From positions 372,001 through 436,000 of the forward strand of contig WFMF01000049.1 of NCBI GenBank assembly GCA_011033025.1: a stretch of 64,000 bases of DNA. The letters are read 5' to 3'. The notes under the pieces are model-generated. The model did no database searches. It saw nothing but the letters and a program-made list of their open reading frames with translations, and was not told the DNA's origin. Below, piece after piece: positions 33,141 through 45,135 of this stretch. How positions within the stretch are numbered: position 1 is the stretch's first letter; every line of letters begins with the position of its first letter. The position numbers and the translations under genes are program-made. Source of the DNA: Beroe forskalii. Its lineage: Eukaryota; Ctenophora; Nuda; Beroida; Beroidae.

Positions 33141-34430
33141 TTAGTAGAGTTTGACCCCCTTGTGTCTTTGGTAAAGCGCCAGAGCTCCCACCACTACCAC
33201 TGCTATGACAAAGAATGGGGAGCCCACCCCAAACACCCTCTGATAAGGCAGCACGCTGAGCAAACCACCGCCCACCAGGGGCCCTACGAAGGCCCCCACG
33301 TTATACGCCACCAGATAAACGTTCATCGTGATGGACATAGCCACTTCAGCCGTCACTTGGTTAGCGAGAGCGTTAGCCCCCAGTGTCATGCCAGAGAGCT
33401 GGATAGCGCCACTAGCCGCACACAGCAGGTTGAAGGTAGTCACTGACACTGTGATGTTGTTACCTCCCATGTCCACCACTGGTCCGATGAAGAGGAGAGC
33501 CACTGCGACCCCCACCAGTCCCAGCTCCAGAGTAAGGAGTGTGAGCACCGGCCACCTGCTCCTGATCAGGCCAATGCAGCCTGCTGTGGCGCTGTACACC
33601 ACGCCACTGACCCCCAACACCACACCCCCGAACTCCAGGGACTTGGAGAAGGTGGAGCGGTAGTACTCGGTGAGGTTTCCCTCCACGAAGAACATGCAGG
33701 CCCCCATGATGAACTCTATGTACCAGCAGTAGACCACCATCTCCTTGGAGAAGTGGAGCAGGTACACTGCCTTGGTGCTCTGTTTGGCGGACATGTTGGT
33801 GAAGCCTGGGTGACAGAGCAGCAGTAACCCCGTGATCAGGAGCACTGTCACTCCTGATAGCAGCATCGTCAGAGGAAAGCCTACCAGCATGTTTAGTAGG
33901 GAACCCACGTACGCTCCCACTGCCATCCCTGCTGTGTAGAACACCTCGAATAGGGTGGTGGAGGCTACCAGGTCCCCAGAGAGATGTGTTGTTATAGCAA
34001 CCGCAGCCCGGTTGTCTAGCAACATTGCTGAGGTGCCGGAGATGAAGCGTGCTATGATCGCACAGTACAGGTACCAAGGTCCGAGTTGACGGGAGAAGTA
34101 GAAAGCCATGAAGCCCAGTGCACAGAGCAGTCCATTAGCCACGATGTAGCCCTTGTTGGGGAGCTTGTTGAGGACTGGTTGGAGGAGCAGGGCTAGGATG
34201 GAGGAGGCAGGCCACGCAGCGATGATACACGCCCCCTGTTCCGTGCTGAAGCCCTGGTCCAGGGACTCAGGCAGGAGGATGGGCAGGGGGATGGTCTTCA
34301 CCATGCCCATCATGAGAGCGCAGAAGGAGAGGGCTGCAGTTACCAGGTGGTGGTGAAGTGTGGGACTGTCTGGCTTGCCATCTTCCTCACTGTCCAGCAG
34401 ACTCTCTATCTCTTCTCTTTCATTGTGCAT
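33141..34430 (-). CDS. Major facilitator transporter, SLC18B1-like
   Basis: 429 codons on a single exon, MHNEREEIESLL at the start and GVKLY at the end; typical for a 12-helix MFS carrier. Hydrophobic helices begin at about residue 28 (TAALSFCALMMGMV) and recur to about 415. Between helices 4 and 5 lies GTSAMLLDNRAAVAI. The acidic-dileucine-like N-terminal EIESLL could direct the protein to endosomal or vesicular membranes. The overall pattern, with IIAAWPASSILALLLQP in helix 2 and GPLVGGGLLSVLPYQRVFGV near the end, resembles SLC18B1 (vesicular polyamine transporter) more than VMAT/VAChT, but I cannot exclude another SLC18-related MFS clade. The gene is convergent with the dehydrogenase. The lack of introns is notable because animal relatives are usually multi-exon. 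Confidence 0.8.
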   Translation of the reverse strand: MHNEREEIESLLDSEEDGKPDSPTLHHHLVTAALSFCALMMGMVKTIPLPILLPESLDQGFSTEQGACIIAAWPASSILALLLQPVLNKLPNKGYIVANGLLCALGFMAFYFSRQLGPWYLYCAIIARFISGTSAMLLDNRAAVAITTHLSGDLVASTTLFEVFYTAGMAVGAYVGSLLNMLVGFPLTMLLSGVTVLLITGLLLLCHPGFTNMSAKQSTKAVYLLHFSKEMVVYCWYIEFIMGACMFFVEGNLTEYYRSTFSKSLEFGGVVLGVSGVVYSATAGCIGLIRSRWPVLTLLTLELGLVGVAVALLFIGPVVDMGGNNITVSVTTFNLLCAASGAIQLSGMTLGANALANQVTAEVAMSITMNVYLVAYNVGAFVGPLVGGGLLSVLPYQRVFGVGSPFFVIAVVVVGALALYQRHKGVKLY

Positions 34431-34964
34431 CTTATCTAGTGATAGAGGTGTCAGTTGGGCGGAAACAAGTTTTAGTCACACTAGAATTCACTGGATAATG
34501 GATATGAATGGTTCAGTAATGAGGCATTGGTTAAATTTAACATTTAGCAAGAAAACTTTTAACTATTAAATTGGTACATTCAACACTATTCAGTATTTTT
34601 ACACAAAACACTAACAAGCGAAAAGAAGAGGAAAACTTAAACAATAGACAGCGAACCACTGAAATTTTAGTTTTCAGCAACTTGATAATTGCGACGAAAG
34701 CAGTGGTATTATTTATTCGTATGATTACTGTCTTATCATTAATCTTATCACTCAGTATACTGTACAATTCATTTCAATTAACTGTTCTGAAAGTGAAAGT
34801 GTATTCCAGCCATCCTGGCTGAATGAATGAATGTATTTCATTGAATGTATTGAATGATTTTTTATCATTATGTATTGAATAGTCGAGTGAATGTTTATGT
34901 GTTGAATGAATTTGAGTTTTATTTGAACTAACATAGCGAAGATTTCTATTTTAATATGCCCAGG

Positions 34965-35303
34965 TGACTTCCGGGGATTCCTGTAGGACTCCCGAGGTAC
35001 TCCCGTAGGACTCCCGGGGTACTCTTGTAGGACTCCCGGGGTACCCCTGTAAGACTCCCGGGGTACCCCGTAAGACTCCCGGGGTACTCCCGTAAGACTC
35101 CCGGGGTACCTCCGTCCGACTACCGGGGTAGTCCCGTAGGACTCCCGGGGTACCCCTGTAAGACTCCCGGGGTACCTCCGTAAGACTTCCGTAGGACTCC
35201 TGGGGAACTCCCGAAGGACTCCCGGGATACCTCCGTAGGACTCCCGGGGTACCTCGGTAGGACTAGGACTCTCGGCACTCGGGGGACTCCCGGGAGTCTC
35301 CCG
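34965..35303. repeat. GC-rich minisatellite of about 20 bp
   Basis: Roughly 16 variable copies of GACTCCCGGGGTACCCCTGT-type units. CCCGGG and GGTACC give each unit local self-complementarity. A 191-codon minus-strand frame runs through it but encodes only the repeated VPRESYG/VLREYPGS-type pattern. Confidence 0.9.
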
Positions 35304-35767
35304 CGGCAATTCCTTCGTGACCGTCATGTGATTGTGAATTGTTACCGTTATTGAAAAAGGCCAAGGTCATACGGGCGAATTTTTAATAACTATTGTGCGT
35401 GTATGTGGTAAGCATTTTTTAAAATTAAAAGTAAATTTACAGTTCACTGCATGTTAGGCTGTTGCGTTAGTTAACTTTAAGCAAAGAAATATTAAAGTAA
35501 AAGATTTCATTTTCATTGATCTCCACAATATTTACAATCAAACAACACGCAAAGTGGTTTCCATGGTTTATTCATGGTGCAAAAATTACCACGACTCGCA
35601 AATAATGGGTTTGACGATGTCCGGCAACCTGGTTAGGGGAAGTCTTGTCAGGCTTCGGCGGACGCGCGCGCTTCACGCGTGCGCCCGCCGAAGGCGTAGG
35701 GGTCTGAGATGAGAATTAGAATCAGGGCGTGGCGTTGAATTCGCACGATGCACGGACTACGGTGTTC

Positions 35768-35897
35768 CAGAAGGATAAGTTTTCGTTCCTTTTTTAAATA
35801 GAAATAACTTATCCTTCTGGGACACGTTTGTCCCAGGAGGATCGGATAAGTTATTTTTTCTTTTTTTAAATTTAAAAATAACTTATCTTTCTGGGAC
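35768..35897. repeat. Paired long hairpins left of the satellite
   Basis: Two adjacent inverted repeats share the same arm: CCAGAAGGATAAGTT / AACTTATCCTTCTGG (about 35768-35820), and GTCCCAGGAGGATCGGATAA / AACTTATCTTTCTGGGAC (about 35832-35897). The loops are T/A-rich. This may be a small foldback element or a satellite boundary structure. Confidence 0.75.
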
Positions 35898-35926
35898 ACA
35901 CGTGTTATGCAGCTGAACAGTGCAGC

Positions 35927-38900
35927 CAGCGTAACGCTGCAAATAACAGCGTAACGCGTTGCTGCTGCGTCAGCGTTACGCTGCTGTAACAGCGTTAAGC
36001 GTTGTAACAGCGTTACGCTGCTGTTGTAACAGCGTTGCTGCTGTAACAGCGTTACGCTGCTGTAACAGCGTTACGCTGCTGTAACAGCGTTACGCTGCTG
36101 TAACAGCGTTACGCTGCTGTAACAGCGTTACGCTGCTGTAACAGCGTTACGTTGCTGTAACAGCGTTACGCTTCTGTAACAGCGTTACGTTGCTGTAACA
36201 GCGTTACGCTGTTGTAACAGCGTTACGTTGCTGTAGCGTTACGCTGCTGTAACAGCGTTACGTTGCTGTAACGTTACGCTGCTGTAACAGCGTTACGCTG
36301 CTGTAACAGCGTTACGCTGCTGTAACAGCGTTACGCTGCTGTAACAGCGTTACGCTGCTGTAACAGCGTTACGCTGCTGTAACAGCGTTACGCTGCTGTA
36401 ACAGCGTTACGCTGCTGTAACAGCGTTACGCTGCTGTAACAGCGTTACGCTGCTGTAACAGCGTTACGCTGCTGTAACAGCGTTACGCTGTAACAGCGTT
36501 ACAAGCTGTAACAGCGTTACGCTGCTGCAACAGCGTAACGCTGCTGTAACAGCGTTACGCTGCTGTAACAGCGTTACGTTGCTGTAACAGCGTTACGCTG
36601 CTGCAACAGCGTTACGCTGCTGTAACAGCGTTACGTTGCTGTAACAGCGTTACGCTGCTGCAACAGCGTAACGCTGCTGTAACAGCGTTACGCTGCTGTA
36701 ACAGCGTTACGCTGCTGTAACAGCGTTACGCTGCTGTAACAGCGTTACGCTGCTGTAACAGCGTTACGCTGCTGTAACAGCGTTACGCTGCTGTAACAGC
36801 GTTACGCTGCTGTAACAGCGTTACGTTGCTGTAACAGCGTTACGCTGCTGTAACAGCGTTACGCTGCTGTAACAGCGTTACGCTGCTGTAACAGCGTTAC
36901 GTTACGCTGCTGTAACAGCGTTACGCTGCTGTAACAGCGTTACGCTGCTGTAACAGCGTTACGCTGCTGTAACAGCGTTACGCTGCTGTAACAGCGTTAC
37001 GCTGCTGTAACAGCGTTACGCTGCTGTAACAGCGTTACGCTGCTGTAACAGCGTTACGTTGCTGTAACAGCGTTACGCTGCTGTAACAGCGTTACGCTGT
37101 TGTAACAGCGTTACGCTGCTGTAACAGCGTTACGTTGCTGTAACAGCGTTACGCTGCTGTAACAGCGTTACGCTGCTGTAACAGCGTTACGCTGCTGTAA
37201 CAGCGTTACGTTGCTGTAACAGCGTTACGCTGCTGTAACAGCGTTACGCTGCTGTAACAGCGTTACGCTGTAACAGCGTTACGCTGCTGTAACAGCGTTA
37301 CGCTGCTGTAACAGCGTTACGCTGCTGTAACAGCGTTACGTTGCTGTAACAGCGTTACGCTGCTGTAACAGCGTTGGCGCTGCTGTAACAGCGTTACGCT
37401 GCTGTAACAGCGTTACGTTGCTGTAACAGCGTTACGCTGCTGTAACAGCGTTACGCTGTTGTAACAGCGTTACGCTGCTGTAACAGCGTTACGCTGCTGT
37501 AACAGCGTTACGCTGCTGTAACAGCGTTACGCTGCTGTAACAGCGTTACGCTGCTGTAACAGCGTTACGCTGCTGTAACAGCGTTACGCTGCTGTAACAG
37601 CGTTACACGCTGCTGTAACAGCGTTATGAGCTGCTGTAACAGCGTTATGAGCTGCTGTAACAGCGTTACGCTGCTGTAACAGCGTTATGATCTGCTGTAA
37701 CAGCGTTACGCTGCTGTAACAGCGTTACGCTGCTGTAACAGCGTTACGCTGCTGTAACAGCGTTACGCTGCTGTAACAGCGTTACGCTGCTGTAACAGCG
37801 TTACGCTGCTGTAACAGCGTTACGCTGCTGTAACAGCGTTACGTTGCTGTAACAGCGTTGCTGCCGCTGTAACAGCGTTACGCGTTACAGTGCTGTAACA
37901 GCGTTACGCTAGTGCTGTAACAGCGTTACGCTGCTGTAACAGCGTTACGCTGCTGTAACAGCGTTACGCTGCTGTAACAGCGTTACGCTGCTGTAACAGC
38001 GTTACGCTGCTGTAACAGCGTTATGCTGCGTTAACAGCGTTACGCGCTGCTGTAACAGCGTTATGCTGCTGTAACAGCGTTACGCTGCTGTAACAGCGTT
38101 ATGCTGTAACAGCGTTACGCTGCTGTAACAGCGTTATGCTGCTGTAACAGCGTTACGAACAGCGTTATGCTGCTGTAACAGCGTTACGCTGCTGTAACAG
38201 CGTTACGCTGCTGTAACAGCGTTATGTTGCTGTAACAGCGTTACGCTGCTGTAACAGCGTTATGCTGCTGTAACAGCGTTATACGCTGCTGTAACAGCGT
38301 TACGCTGCTGTAACAGCGTTACGCTGCTGCGCTGTAACAGCGTTACGCTGCTGTAACAGCGTTACGCTGCTGTAACAGCGTTACGCTGCTGTAACAGCGT
38401 TACGCTGCTGTAACAGCGTTACGCTGCTGCTGTAACAGCGTTACGCTGCTGTAACAGCGTTACGCTGCTGTAACAGCGTTACGCTGCTGTAACAGCGTTA
38501 CGCTGCTGTAACAGCGTTACGCTGCTGTAACAGCGTTACGCTGCTGTAACAGCGTTACGCTGCTGTAACAGCGTTACGCTGCTGTAACAGCGTTACGCTG
38601 CTGTAACAGCGTTACGCTGCTGTGCTGCTGTAACAGCGTTACGCTGCTGTAACAGCGTTACGCTGCTGTAACAGCGTTACGCTGCTGTAACAGCGTTACG
38701 CTGCTGTAACAGCGTTACGCTGCTGTAACAGCGTTACGCTGCTGTAACAGCGTTACGCTGCTGTAACAGCGTTACGCTGCTGTAACAGCGTTACGCTGCT
38801 GTAACAGCGTTACGCTGCTGTAACAGCGTTACGCTGCTGTAACAGCGTTACGCTGCTGTAACAGCGTTACGCTGCTGTAACAGCGTTACGCTGCTGTAAC

Positions 38901-40049
38901 AGCGTTACGCTGCTGTAACAGCGTTACGCTGCTGTAACAGCGTTACGCTGCTGCAACAGCGTTACGCTGCTGTAACAGCGTTACGCTGCTGTAACAGCGT
39001 TACGCTGCTGTAACAGCGTTACGCTGCTGTAACAGCGTTACGCTGCTGTAACAGCGTTACGCTGCTGTAAGTGTAACAGCGTTACGCTGCTGTAACAGCG
39101 TTACGCTGCTGTAACAGCGTTACGCTGCTGTAACAGCGTTACGCTGCTGTAACAGCGTTACGCTGCTGTAACAGCGTTACGCTGCTGTAACAGCGTTACG
39201 CTGCTGTAACAGCGTTACGCTGCTGTAACAGCGTTACGCTGCTGTAACAGCGTTACGCTGCTGTAACAGCGTTACGCTGCTGTAACAGCGTTACGCTGCT
39301 GTAACAGCGTTACGCTGCTGTAACAGCGTTACGCTGCTGTAACAGCGTTACGGTACGCTGCTGTAACAGCGTTACGCTGCAGCTGCTGTAACAGCGTTAC
39401 GCTGCTGTAACAGCGTTACGCTGCTGTAACAGCGTTACGCTGCTGTAACAGCGTTACGCTGCTGTAACAGCGTTACGCTGCTGTAACAGCGTTACGTTGC
39501 TGTAACGCGCTGCTGTAACAGCGTTACGCTGCTGTAACAGCGTTACGCTGCTGTAACAGCGTTACGCTGCTGCAACAGCGTTACGCTGCTGTAACAGTGT
39601 TACGCTGCTGTAACAGCGTTACGCTGCTGTAACGCGTTGCTGCTGTTGTAACAGTTACGCTGCTGTAACAGCGTTACGCTGCTGTAAGTGTAACAGCGTT
39701 ACGCCGCGCTGCTGTAACAGCGTTACGCTGCTGTAACAGCGTTACGCTGCTGTAACAGCGTTACGCTGCTGTAACAGCGTTACGCTGCTGTAACAGCGTT
39801 ACGCTGCTGTAACAGCGTTACGCTGCTGTAACAGCGTTACGCTGCTGTAACAGCGTTACGCTGCTGTAACAGCGTTACGCTGCTGTAACATTGTTACGCT
39901 GCTGTAACAGCGTTACGCTGCTGTAACAGCGTTACGCTGCTGTAACAGCGTTACGGTACGCTGCTGTAACAGCGTTACGCTGCAGCTGCTGTAACAGCGT
40001 TACGCTGCTGTAACAGCGTTACGCTGCTGTAACAGCGTTATGCTGCTGT
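35927..40049. repeat. Satellite of a 19-bp self-complementary unit, about 4.1 kb
   Basis: Around 210 copies of GCTGCTGTAACAGCGTTAC. The unit contains the odd palindrome CAGCGTTACGCTG and the pair GTAAC-AGC-GTTAC, so single strands can fold at every repeat. Long stretches are identical; scattered variants (GTTGCT, GCAACAG, TTATG) and small insertions interrupt it. The first copies (35927-35960) are in the opposite orientation (GCGTAACGCTG). It has no coding meaning since 19 is not a multiple of three and TAA recurs. Confidence 0.97.
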
Positions 40050-40135
40050 GTGGGTTGCGCGCGGCGGTGCGGTGGGAAGCGCGCGGCGCGTACACACACC
40101 TATGCGGGCTTAGGAAGCCGCGCGCTTCTGGACCT
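40050..40135 (-). repeat. GC-rich dispersed repeat, copy 2 (inverted)
   Basis: GTGTGGGTTGCGCGC ... GCGCGTACACACACCTATGC GGGCTTAGG is the reverse complement of the unit at 6031-6146 and 55873-55965. It marks the right border of the satellite and the left border of the duplicated segment. Confidence 0.7.
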
Positions 40136-40815
40136 CTGAACCTCACTGTGGGTTTCAAAGCAAAATGAATTGGCATTCCCTTGATTTGTGTAAATCTTAT
40201 TACTAATCTTAAGTCTTATCTACAAAAGTATAATACGAGAAATTGAGAATTTGAGCTTAAAATGGACTAAATTTTTTGTTACGTACTTGAAAGTATTTGA
40301 AAGTGGCGCAGTGCTCTGTCAACCCACTACTTCTTTTGCAATCTCCTCTGTATATGATTTTAGTTGTGAACAAGTTTGATATTTTATATACTGGGGGATT
40401 GTTACCCAAAAATACAAGCCCTACCCTATTTTAAATTGGAAATATGTTGTTTTTGAACATATATATCATAGTCAGTTGCTCTTAAAGGTTATTTGATGAA
40501 TTGAAATGGCTTGAAGGGGTATCACCGAACAGTAAAATTCAAAATATTGCCTAACTGGTGTCTCTTGCTGACCTACTGGTGACTCTTGCCTCACTGACTG
40601 GTGACCCATACCAGACCCAGCTTGTAACTCTTGCCTTACTCACTGGTGACTCTGACCTGATCCAATGGGTCCTTTTGTCTGACTGACTGTTGCTCCTGGC
40701 TGGCCCGCTGACCCATCTTTGCAACTCTTGCCTTATTCACTGGTGACTCTGACCTGACCCACGACGGCCTCTTGCTCTCTTGCCTGACTGAATGATGACC
40801 TTTGCCTGACCTATT

Positions 40816-42480
40816 TATTACTAATTTATTATTGTTCTATTATATCATTTGAAGATAATTTGAAGGTGGTCACTGCACTTGACGGTGCTATACCCTGGTA
40901 CCAGGGGGTGACTGCTGGGGGGCCTACCTCATAAAAAGCTCTCAATTTAAAACCACCCCGAAAGCTGAGGTAGGTATTGGACTGAAGATGCCTGCACACC
41001 ACTCATCTTGGTGTGACTCATTAAGATCCTACTGCTCTCCACATTGCATTACCTAAAGGAATCATGTTGGTGTTCAAGTATGGAGTTGGAGAAAAGTCTT
41101 GCAGATTGATGTCTTGAAGAAAGATTTCTTTTTAATTCAAACATGTTTTAACCCTGATTTTCAGGAGAAGCATCTCAAGATGAAGTATTGGATCAGGATG
41201 CATGCCACTCGCATTAATTTTATTAATGTGCAACGTAAAGGACACAAATGACCCGGATCCATCCACCGGTCCTCTACTTCTCTTCACTTAGTGTGTTGCT
41301 TAATTTCTTGGTGCTTGGAGTAAAGACAAAGACCAAAGAGCAAGTTTCAGATTCATTCAGGCAGGTGGTCACTGCACTTGGATCTGGTGCTATACCCTGG
41401 TACCAGGGGTGACTGCTGGGGGCCTACCTCATAAAAAGCTCTCGCAATTTAAACACCCCGAAAGCTGAGGTAGGTATTGGACTGAAGATGCCTGCACACC
41501 ACTCATCTTGGTGTGACTCATTAAGATCCTACTGCTCCACATTGCATTACCTAAAGGAATCATGTTGGTGTTCAAGTATGGAGTTGGAGAAAAGTCTTGC
41601 AGATTGATGTCTTGAAGAAAGATTTCTTTTTAATTCAAACATGTTTTAACCCTGATTTTCAGGAGAAGCATCTCTCAAGATGAAGTATTGGATCAGGATG
41701 CATGCCACTCGCATTAATTTTATTAATGTGCAACGTAAAAGGACACAAATGACCGGATCCATCCACCGGTCCTCTACTTCTTCACTTAGTGTGTTGCTTA
41801 ATTTCTTGGTGCTTGGAGTAAAGACAAAGACCAAAGAGCAAGTTTCAGATTCATTCAGGCAGGTGGTCACTGCACTTGACGGTGCTATACCCTGGTACCA
41901 GGGGTGACTGCTGGGGGCCTACCTCATAAAAGCTCTCGCAATTTAAACACCCCGAAAGCTGAGGTAGGTATTGGACTGAAGATGCCTGCACACCACTCAT
42001 CTTGGTGTGACTCATTAAGATCTACTGCTCTCCACATTGCATTACCTAAAGGAATCATGTTGGTGTTCAAGTATGGAGTTGGAGAAAAGTCTTGCAGATT
42101 GATGTCTTGAAGAAAGATTTCTTTTTAATTCAAACATTTGAAGGGACAGTTTTTAAATTCTGAATGAGGATGATCTAAACCACTCCATATGTTTTCCATT
42201 TGCAATCTTGGACTATGTAGTTCATTTTCACTAGTCAGTGATAAGAATTCTATTTATTTGTTTTTACTTGACCAAGTGATGAAGCTTAAACTTCTTGCAT
42301 TAGCTTATAGGATGGTATTTTCGGCCATAATGATGGGTATATTTTTACTCTATTTGAATTATATTGGTTAAGAGCTAGCATTTAGTTTCCACTTTGGTTT
42401 TCAGCACTGTGCATTTTTGACAGTTTGCCTTTGGTCAAGGCTCTTAGATTTTATATATATATATATATGCCTGACCTATT
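40816..42480 (+). mobile_element. 1.66-kb insertion holding 2.5 tandem copies of a 499-bp unit
   Basis: TGCCTGACCTATT occurs at 40803-40815 and again at 42468-42480, while the right copy has it once, so this is an insertion with a 13-bp target duplication. Inside, units starting GGTGGTCACTGCACTTG begin at 40865, 41364 and 41862 (spacing 499 and 498). Each contains TTTTCAGGAGAAGCATCTC-like and CTATACCCTGGTACCAGG stretches and the dispersed TTGCAGATTGATGTCTTGAA motif. A (TA)n run sits near the right end. No recognisable enzyme is encoded. Confidence 0.75.
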
Positions 42481-42704
42481 GGCTTACTGGCTTACTCACC
42501 AGTAAGCCACCTGGTGAGCTGACCAAGGTGGAAGCTTTTGCAGCTTAACTTGACCAAGGTGGCAGTACTTGAACTACTGGCGTCTCCAGATCCTACCTGA
42601 CCTTCTGGCATCTGCTGATGATCAGCAGATGCCAGTAGGTCAGGTAGGATAAGGAGAGGCCATTAGGTTAGGTAGGATCAGGAGACTCCAGTAGGTATTT
42701 TGGA

Positions 42705-42960
42705 TGGTAGGACAAAACACCACCCAGACAAAACCCCACCCAGACAAAACCCCACCCAGACAAAACCCCACCCGGACATAACCCCACCTTATACCACAAA
42801 TTGCGCAATGGGAACGTTCATGCGAACCATACGTCCTAACCCTAACCATAACATTGAGTCACAGGATTACTCACGAGTGTCCCTTTTGTGCAATTTGTGC
42901 TCTAAGGTGGGGTTATGTCCGGGTAGGGTTTTGTCCGGGTGGGGTTTTGTCCACACACCA
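42705..42960. mobile_element. Second copy of the compound-TIR MITE
   Basis: Same ends and internal arms as 6717-6940, with one extra terminal subrepeat. The flanks TATTTTGGA (42696-42704) and TATTTTTTA (42961-42969) are consistent with a diverged 9-bp target duplication. Confidence 0.8.
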
Positions 42961-44892
42961 TATTTTTTAAAATTGTTTTTAGGTTATGTAGGTGGTTTAT
43001 GTAGGTGGTTAATGAATATGACACACTTTATTTTGAGAACTAATTAATTAATTAATTCCAGTAGGTCAGGTAGAGTCAGGAGACACCAGTAAGTCTAGCA
43101 GGATCAGGAGAGGCTAGTTGATCAGGTTGGATAAGGAGATGCCAGTAGATCAGCAGCGGATCCTACCTGATCTACTGGGGTCTCCTGATCCTACCTGACA
43201 TACAGCTGGTGTCTGCTGGTCCTACATGACCTACTGTGTACTGGCGTCTCCTGATCCTACCTGACCTATAACTGGTGTCTCCTGATCCTACCTGACCTAT
43301 TGGCATAACCTGATCCTACCTGACCTATTGACGTCTCCTGTTCCAGCCTGACCTACAGCTGGTGTCTCCTGATGCTACATGAGACTAACTGGTGTGTCCT
43401 GATCCTACCTGAACTACTGGCATCTCCTTTCCTACCTAACCTACTGGTGTGTTCTGATACTACCTGCTTACCTGACCTTCCGGTGTCTCCTACCTGACCT
43501 ACCAGAGCCTCCTGATTCTACCTGACCTACTGATATCTCTTGATCCTACCTGACCTACTGGTGTCTCCTGATCCTGCCTAAACCACTGGTGACACTTATC
43601 TGATGGCCCAGCTGGTACTTCTGGTCTGGCCCACTGCTCTCGCAAGAAACTGGTGGCACTTACCTGTTCCTTAGCCACGCAGATGATCTTGTGACCTCAT
43701 GAAAGATATGCTGAGCATCAATAATCAAGCCTCACTGACTGATAAAGCCTTTATCATTGCTTGGTGATTAAGGGACTACAAACTTGGTCTTCATTGTGGC
43801 TGACCTTTTTGTTTGTTTGGTGCAATATCCAACAGACCACCACATCCCCTTCCAGGGATGGATGGCAACTCTCAATTGTAGAGAGTTCTAATAGGACCCA
43901 CCTGGTTGCACTACTAGGCTTGCTAGCAACCTCTTACCTGGTACCAGGTGGTGATACTCTAGGAGTAACAATTGGTTGGGGGCCCTCTGATGACAGGAAC
44001 TAGGTGAGTGGAGAACCAGTAAAACCTAATGAAGACTTAACTGGCACCAGTAATGTGGTTGGCATGAGCGGCTGGAAGGTCCACATGTCTAGTGCTGAGC
44101 AAGAGTGAGGAAGAGGGAGAGACAGCACCTGTCACCTGGGTGGCAGGCCACCAACAGAAGCCCCACCTCTGTGGGCCTGAGGGCAAAATGTCCAAGAACC
44201 AGGTGGAACAGGTGGCACCCGACCCCCCACCTTGGTGGTTAGCTTGAGAATGACAGATCAGTGCCATTCTCTAGGCCAATCCATTCAGTAACCAACTGAC
44301 TCAGCACCACTATGTAATAGTGGTTCGGAATTGGGCTTAAACCAGGCTTTGTTATTGATTGGGCTGGGAAGAACCAAGTTCCCATCTTGAAACCTGCCCT
44401 GGTGGCTGATCTTTGTCAATCATAGTTGAAGCAGGAATGCTGAAAGGCTCTCAACTGGCCTACCTTCATCTGGCCCATCGTCACCTGATGCCATGTTGGT
44501 CCTTTCTTGTCCCCCAGTGACTCCCAATTGACTCCCTGTAACGCTTCCCTGACCCTCTGGTGACACTAGTCTGACCTCCTTATGAAGCCTTTAATCTGAC
44601 TCTTATCTTGCCCTGAGATGTGATGTAATGGTTGGTGACTTCTTGGCCATTCGTCATGGCCCTTGGTGAACCAAGGACGACCTTTTGAAGGACCCTCAGG
44701 TCTGGACTAACCCCAACGTGGTAATAAGTGGCCGGAGTGCTCTTGGTTACACTTGTCTTCTTTTGCGGTCACCGGTTTCTAGTCACAGCACCAGAGCTGT
44801 GTCTCTGTCGCCGGGTCCCCAGAGGCAAACTCCTGCTAGCTCGACCCCAAGGACTCCCTGTATATAACAATAAACATACTTACCTATATCAT

Positions 44893-45135
44893 AGGTGGCC
44901 AGGTAGCGCAGTGGTTAAGGTAGCGCAGTGGTTAAGGCGTCGTACTTTTAATCGCGAGGTTGGTGGTTCGATTCCCGGCCTTGCCTACCGTGCTAAGGGT
45001 GAGAACTCTCACCTAAGCAGCCACACGGTTCACTCAGCCGAGCGTACAGGAAACTGTGCGGGAGGGTTAAATGAGGAGCTGCCCATTGCAGCGAAGTCTC
45101 GGGCAAACAAAGTATGGATTACACTTCCTTAACCG
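44893..45135 (+). mobile_element. tRNA-derived SINE
   Basis: A box TAGCGCAGTGG (44921-44931) and B box GGTTCGATTCC (44965-44975) are 34 bp apart, as in a tRNA-type polymerase III promoter. A 17-bp duplicate of the A-box region lies just upstream (44903-44919). The unrelated body continues to about 45135. The tRNA part resembles Lys/Arg-type heads with TTTTAATC in the anticodon loop region, but that is only an impression. Confidence 0.8.

Noticed and set aside
33105-34077. Long frames opposite and out of frame with the transporter (for example 33460-34077)
   Set aside because: They are shadows of the GC-richer SLC18B1-like coding exon.
34752-35327. 191-codon minus-strand frame with VPRESYG repeats
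   Set aside because: The frame is produced by the GC-rich minisatellite, with no non-repeat domain.
35927-40049. CRISPR array
   Set aside because: The 19-bp units are directly adjacent with no spacers, and the genome is eukaryotic.
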